A stretch of DNA of 25,328 bases from an uncultured Oscillospiraceae bacterium (GTDB lineage: Bacteria; Bacillota; Clostridia; Oscillospirales; Oscillospiraceae): the NCBI GenBank assembly GCA_934561175.1, contig CAKTFW010000019.1:1-25328 (forward strand), written 5' to 3'. The notes under the pieces were generated by a model. It saw only the letters and a program-made list of their open reading frames with translations. It was not told where the DNA came from and searched no databases. Positions 23,421 through 25,328 of the stretch are shown here, one piece after another. Position 1 is the stretch's first letter. Each line of letters starts with the position of its first letter. Both the position numbers and the translations under genes were made by a program.

Positions 23421-25328
23421 TCAGTGCGGAGGGTACTTCATAAATTCAATCAGGGCTTGACGCTTGTTTCGGCCTTCGCCGCCGAATCCCAACTTTTCAT
23501 AGACCGTGTTGAGCCGGTTGTTGACAGATTTTACCGATACGCATAGCGCCTCGGCAATTTCACGGCTGCTCTTGCGCTGTGCGGCAAGGGTGGCAATTTC
23601 CAACTCCCGCTCCGTCAGTCCGTATTGTGCGAGACATGAAGCACTGACCGCATGCGTCTTTCGCCCGGCGCGAAACCGGGTGCGCAGCATATGCAGCTGC
23701 GGCGGTATATTGCAGTCAAGCTGTGCAGCGAGCAGTGCATCCAGGCAGGGGTCGCTTTCCGCAAAGGGCAGCAGAATCCCATCAGCCTGGGCCAGCGTCC
23801 AGGCGTTGTGCAGCGCTGTTTGTGCATCTGCTGTTTTCCCAAGATGCTGCAGAGCTACGGCAATTTGCAGATGTGCGTAGAGTGAGCAAAGAGCGAACTG
23901 CGCAGGACTGTTGGATTGGAGCTGCTGTGGTGTGCGGGCTGCTACTTGTGCCCATTGGCCGCGTTCTAATAGAACACGGCCGACAATCGTTTGAAAGATG
24001 GGCTTGATCAGTGGGAAAACCTGCGTCATGCTGCTCTCTGTGGTCAACCACGCGGGAAGCTGCTCAATTTGGCCCTGCAATGCGCACAGCCATCCACGGC
24101 TAAGCTCGATTGTAGTGAGCAGGCGGTACTGACGGGCTTTCCGTAATGTGTCTGCGGCGCGATCCAGTTGGAAGAGGCCATTTTGCGGCGGCTGCTCGTA
24201 CTGCGCGAGCCGGGCGGCGAGAAAGACGGAGGCGGTGTAAATGCTGTATTCGTGGGCTTCCATTGCTTGCTGTTCTGCCCGATGACAGAGTATTGCGGCA
24301 TCGGCGAGATTGCCGCGTACGAATTCGGTTTCGGCCTGCATCAGTGTCGCGGCGCCGCTGCCGTGTCCGCCGGAGATCTGACTGTAAATGGGCATACACG
24401 CCTGCATTTCGGCATTTTCCTGATCCAAGTGTCCGCTTTGACTGTGATAGAGCATCAGAACTGAAGGAGAACCCTGTGTCCAGGGATTGCGATCAGCAGG
24501 AATCAATGCGTGGATTTTCCGGTGATAGGCACTCATGGCGGAGATATCGTTAAATCGCAGGAAGGACAGCCGCAGCAGGGCTTCCCCTTCTAACTGATCC
24601 CGCTCCCGCTTGGAGAGTTCGGTGCACAGTGCCATACTGCGCTGAAATAGCGCATAGTACCGGTGGATTTCCGGAATATCATGTGCATAAAAGAGCAAAA
24701 GCATAAATACCAAAAGTGCCTGCGGATGACGCAGCTGAATTGCTTCCGGACATTGGGTCATCCAGCGGCGTACGGTGGGAAGGCTTTCCGGACCAAAGCT
24801 CAGCCCGCGATCCTGCTCGACAACACACAAGAGCGGTTCCCAGGCAGCGGCCTTTTCATAGTATTCTGCGGCACGGACATAGTCTGCCGTCTTTTCGTAC
24901 CACTGCCCTAGGCGAGTGTGGGTGGCGGCCTGCACATCTTTTGAAAGCAGTGCAAATTTTTCCCGTGCACAGGAGCGCAGCATGTTGTGGTAGCGATAGA
25001 TACCGTCTGTGCAGGTGATAAAGGCGTTTTGCTCAGTCAGACCTTTGAGCAGCGCTGCGGCGTCGCTATCTGGCCAGAGAAAAGCGGCTTCTTCCACTGT
25101 GAAATCGTCTGGAACACCCAACTGCACCAGAAACGCCTGCTGCCGCGGCGGTATTGGATGAAAAAGTGTCTCGTCAATCAGGGGATAGATACTGGAGGTG
25201 CTGTCAGGCCAGCGACCTTGTTGCTGGTGGATCCGGAGAGAGAGGTATACCATGGAGAACCAGCCCTCGGTTGTTTTTTCCAAGTGTGCTGCTGCCTCCT
25301 GGTTTAGCGCAAGTCCACTGTGCTGGGC
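23421..25328 (-). CDS. MalT-like LuxR-family transcriptional regulator (partial, N-terminus beyond right edge)
   Basis: The frame is open to the right edge, giving 635 visible residues. The TTG at 25283 is not the start, because AQHSGLALNQEAAAHLEKTT just upstream and across it reads like the end of a STAND/MalT ATPase domain ('..eeA..L...TEGW'). Next comes a winged-helix-like segment with YRYHNMLRSCAREKF, then a long helical TPR-like region, and a C-terminal LuxR HTH (LTERELEIATLAAQRKSSRE through SVKSVNNRLNTVYEKLGF). Such regulators bind a ligand with the TPR region, use ATP in the missing N-terminal domain, and activate transcription as oligomers. Its neighbours downstream are the DUF2442 gene and the SLH giant, possible targets by position only. 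Confidence 0.88.
   Translation of the reverse strand, partial: AQHSGLALNQEAAAHLEKTTEGWFSMVYLSLRIHQQQGRWPDSTSSIYPLIDETLFHPIPPRQQAFLVQLGVPDDFTVEEAAFLWPDSDAAALLKGLTEQNAFITCTDGIYRYHNMLRSCAREKFALLSKDVQAATHTRLGQWYEKTADYVRAAEYYEKAAAWEPLLCVVEQDRGLSFGPESLPTVRRWMTQCPEAIQLRHPQALLVFMLLLFYAHDIPEIHRYYALFQRSMALCTELSKRERDQLEGEALLRLSFLRFNDISAMSAYHRKIHALIPADRNPWTQGSPSVLMLYHSQSGHLDQENAEMQACMPIYSQISGGHGSGAATLMQAETEFVRGNLADAAILCHRAEQQAMEAHEYSIYTASVFLAARLAQYEQPPQNGLFQLDRAADTLRKARQYRLLTTIELSRGWLCALQGQIEQLPAWLTTESSMTQVFPLIKPIFQTIVGRVLLERGQWAQVAARTPQQLQSNSPAQFALCSLYAHLQIAVALQHLGKTADAQTALHNAWTLAQADGILLPFAESDPCLDALLAAQLDCNIPPQLHMLRTRFRAGRKTHAVSASCLAQYGLTERELEIATLAAQRKSSREIAEALCVSVKSVNNRLNTVYEKLGFGGEGRNKRQALIEFMKYPPH

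Noticed and set aside
25281..25283. TTG as the start of the LuxR-family gene
   Set aside because: The frame remains open to the window edge and the residues before it continue the expected MalT-like ATPase end, so the gene is simply cut.

Overview
The window looks like chromosome of a spore-forming-lineage Firmicute, most likely a gut Clostridia member (Oscillospirales/Ruminococcaceae-like). This is an inference. It rests on a Spo0A-type DNA-binding domain, an ECF vitamin transporter, S-layer homology (SLH) domains with the 'CTRAQ..FLWR' style, strong AGGAGG ribosome sites and moderate G+C. All genes but one lie on the minus strand, so transcription runs from high to low coordinates. There are no rRNA, tRNA, CRISPR, transposase or phage genes.

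1-9865 is one tightly packed operon read from a promoter near 10.0 kb: hybrid histidine kinase, a 1495-residue membrane-anchored leucine-rich-repeat (BspA-like) protein, MoxR AAA+ ATPase, DUF58 protein, and a multi-pass TgpA-like transglutaminase-fold protein cut by the left edge. Two junctions are ATGA overlaps, one has a 3-nt gap and one a 31-nt gap. MoxR-DUF58-TgpA is a familiar trio. What stands out is the trio coupled to a sensor kinase and a giant surface LRR protein, and an Ala where the transglutaminase Cys is expected. This is my best candidate for an undescribed envelope system.

10142-14494 is a three-gene ECF transporter operon: a DUF4430 (transcobalamin-C-like) anchored protein, EcfT, and a single polypeptide fusing both EcfA ATPases to an S-component-like membrane domain. 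Cobalamin or a related ligand is a guess from DUF4430 only. I found no B12 riboswitch.

14495-16090 is an AT-richer island. It holds an orphan Spo0A C-terminal-domain regulator, two perfect 0A-box heptamers, a start-less reading frame that looks like a gene remnant, one plus-strand gene for a small membrane protein of unknown function, and strong hairpins.

16091-23321 holds a 2317-residue secreted mosaic protein (FG-GAP/VCBS-like repeats, a Ser/Thr-rich beta region, FN3, Ig-like, MBG-like, InlB-like and Listeria-Bacteroides repeats, three SLH domains) and, just upstream, a small DUF2442 protein. Base composition of the giant gene changes near a poly-Gly linker, which suggests its SLH anchor and its ectodomain have different origins. 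23421-25328 is the C-terminal part of a MalT/LuxR-family regulator that continues beyond the right edge. A strong hairpin with a T-tract sits between it and the DUF2442/SLH pair.
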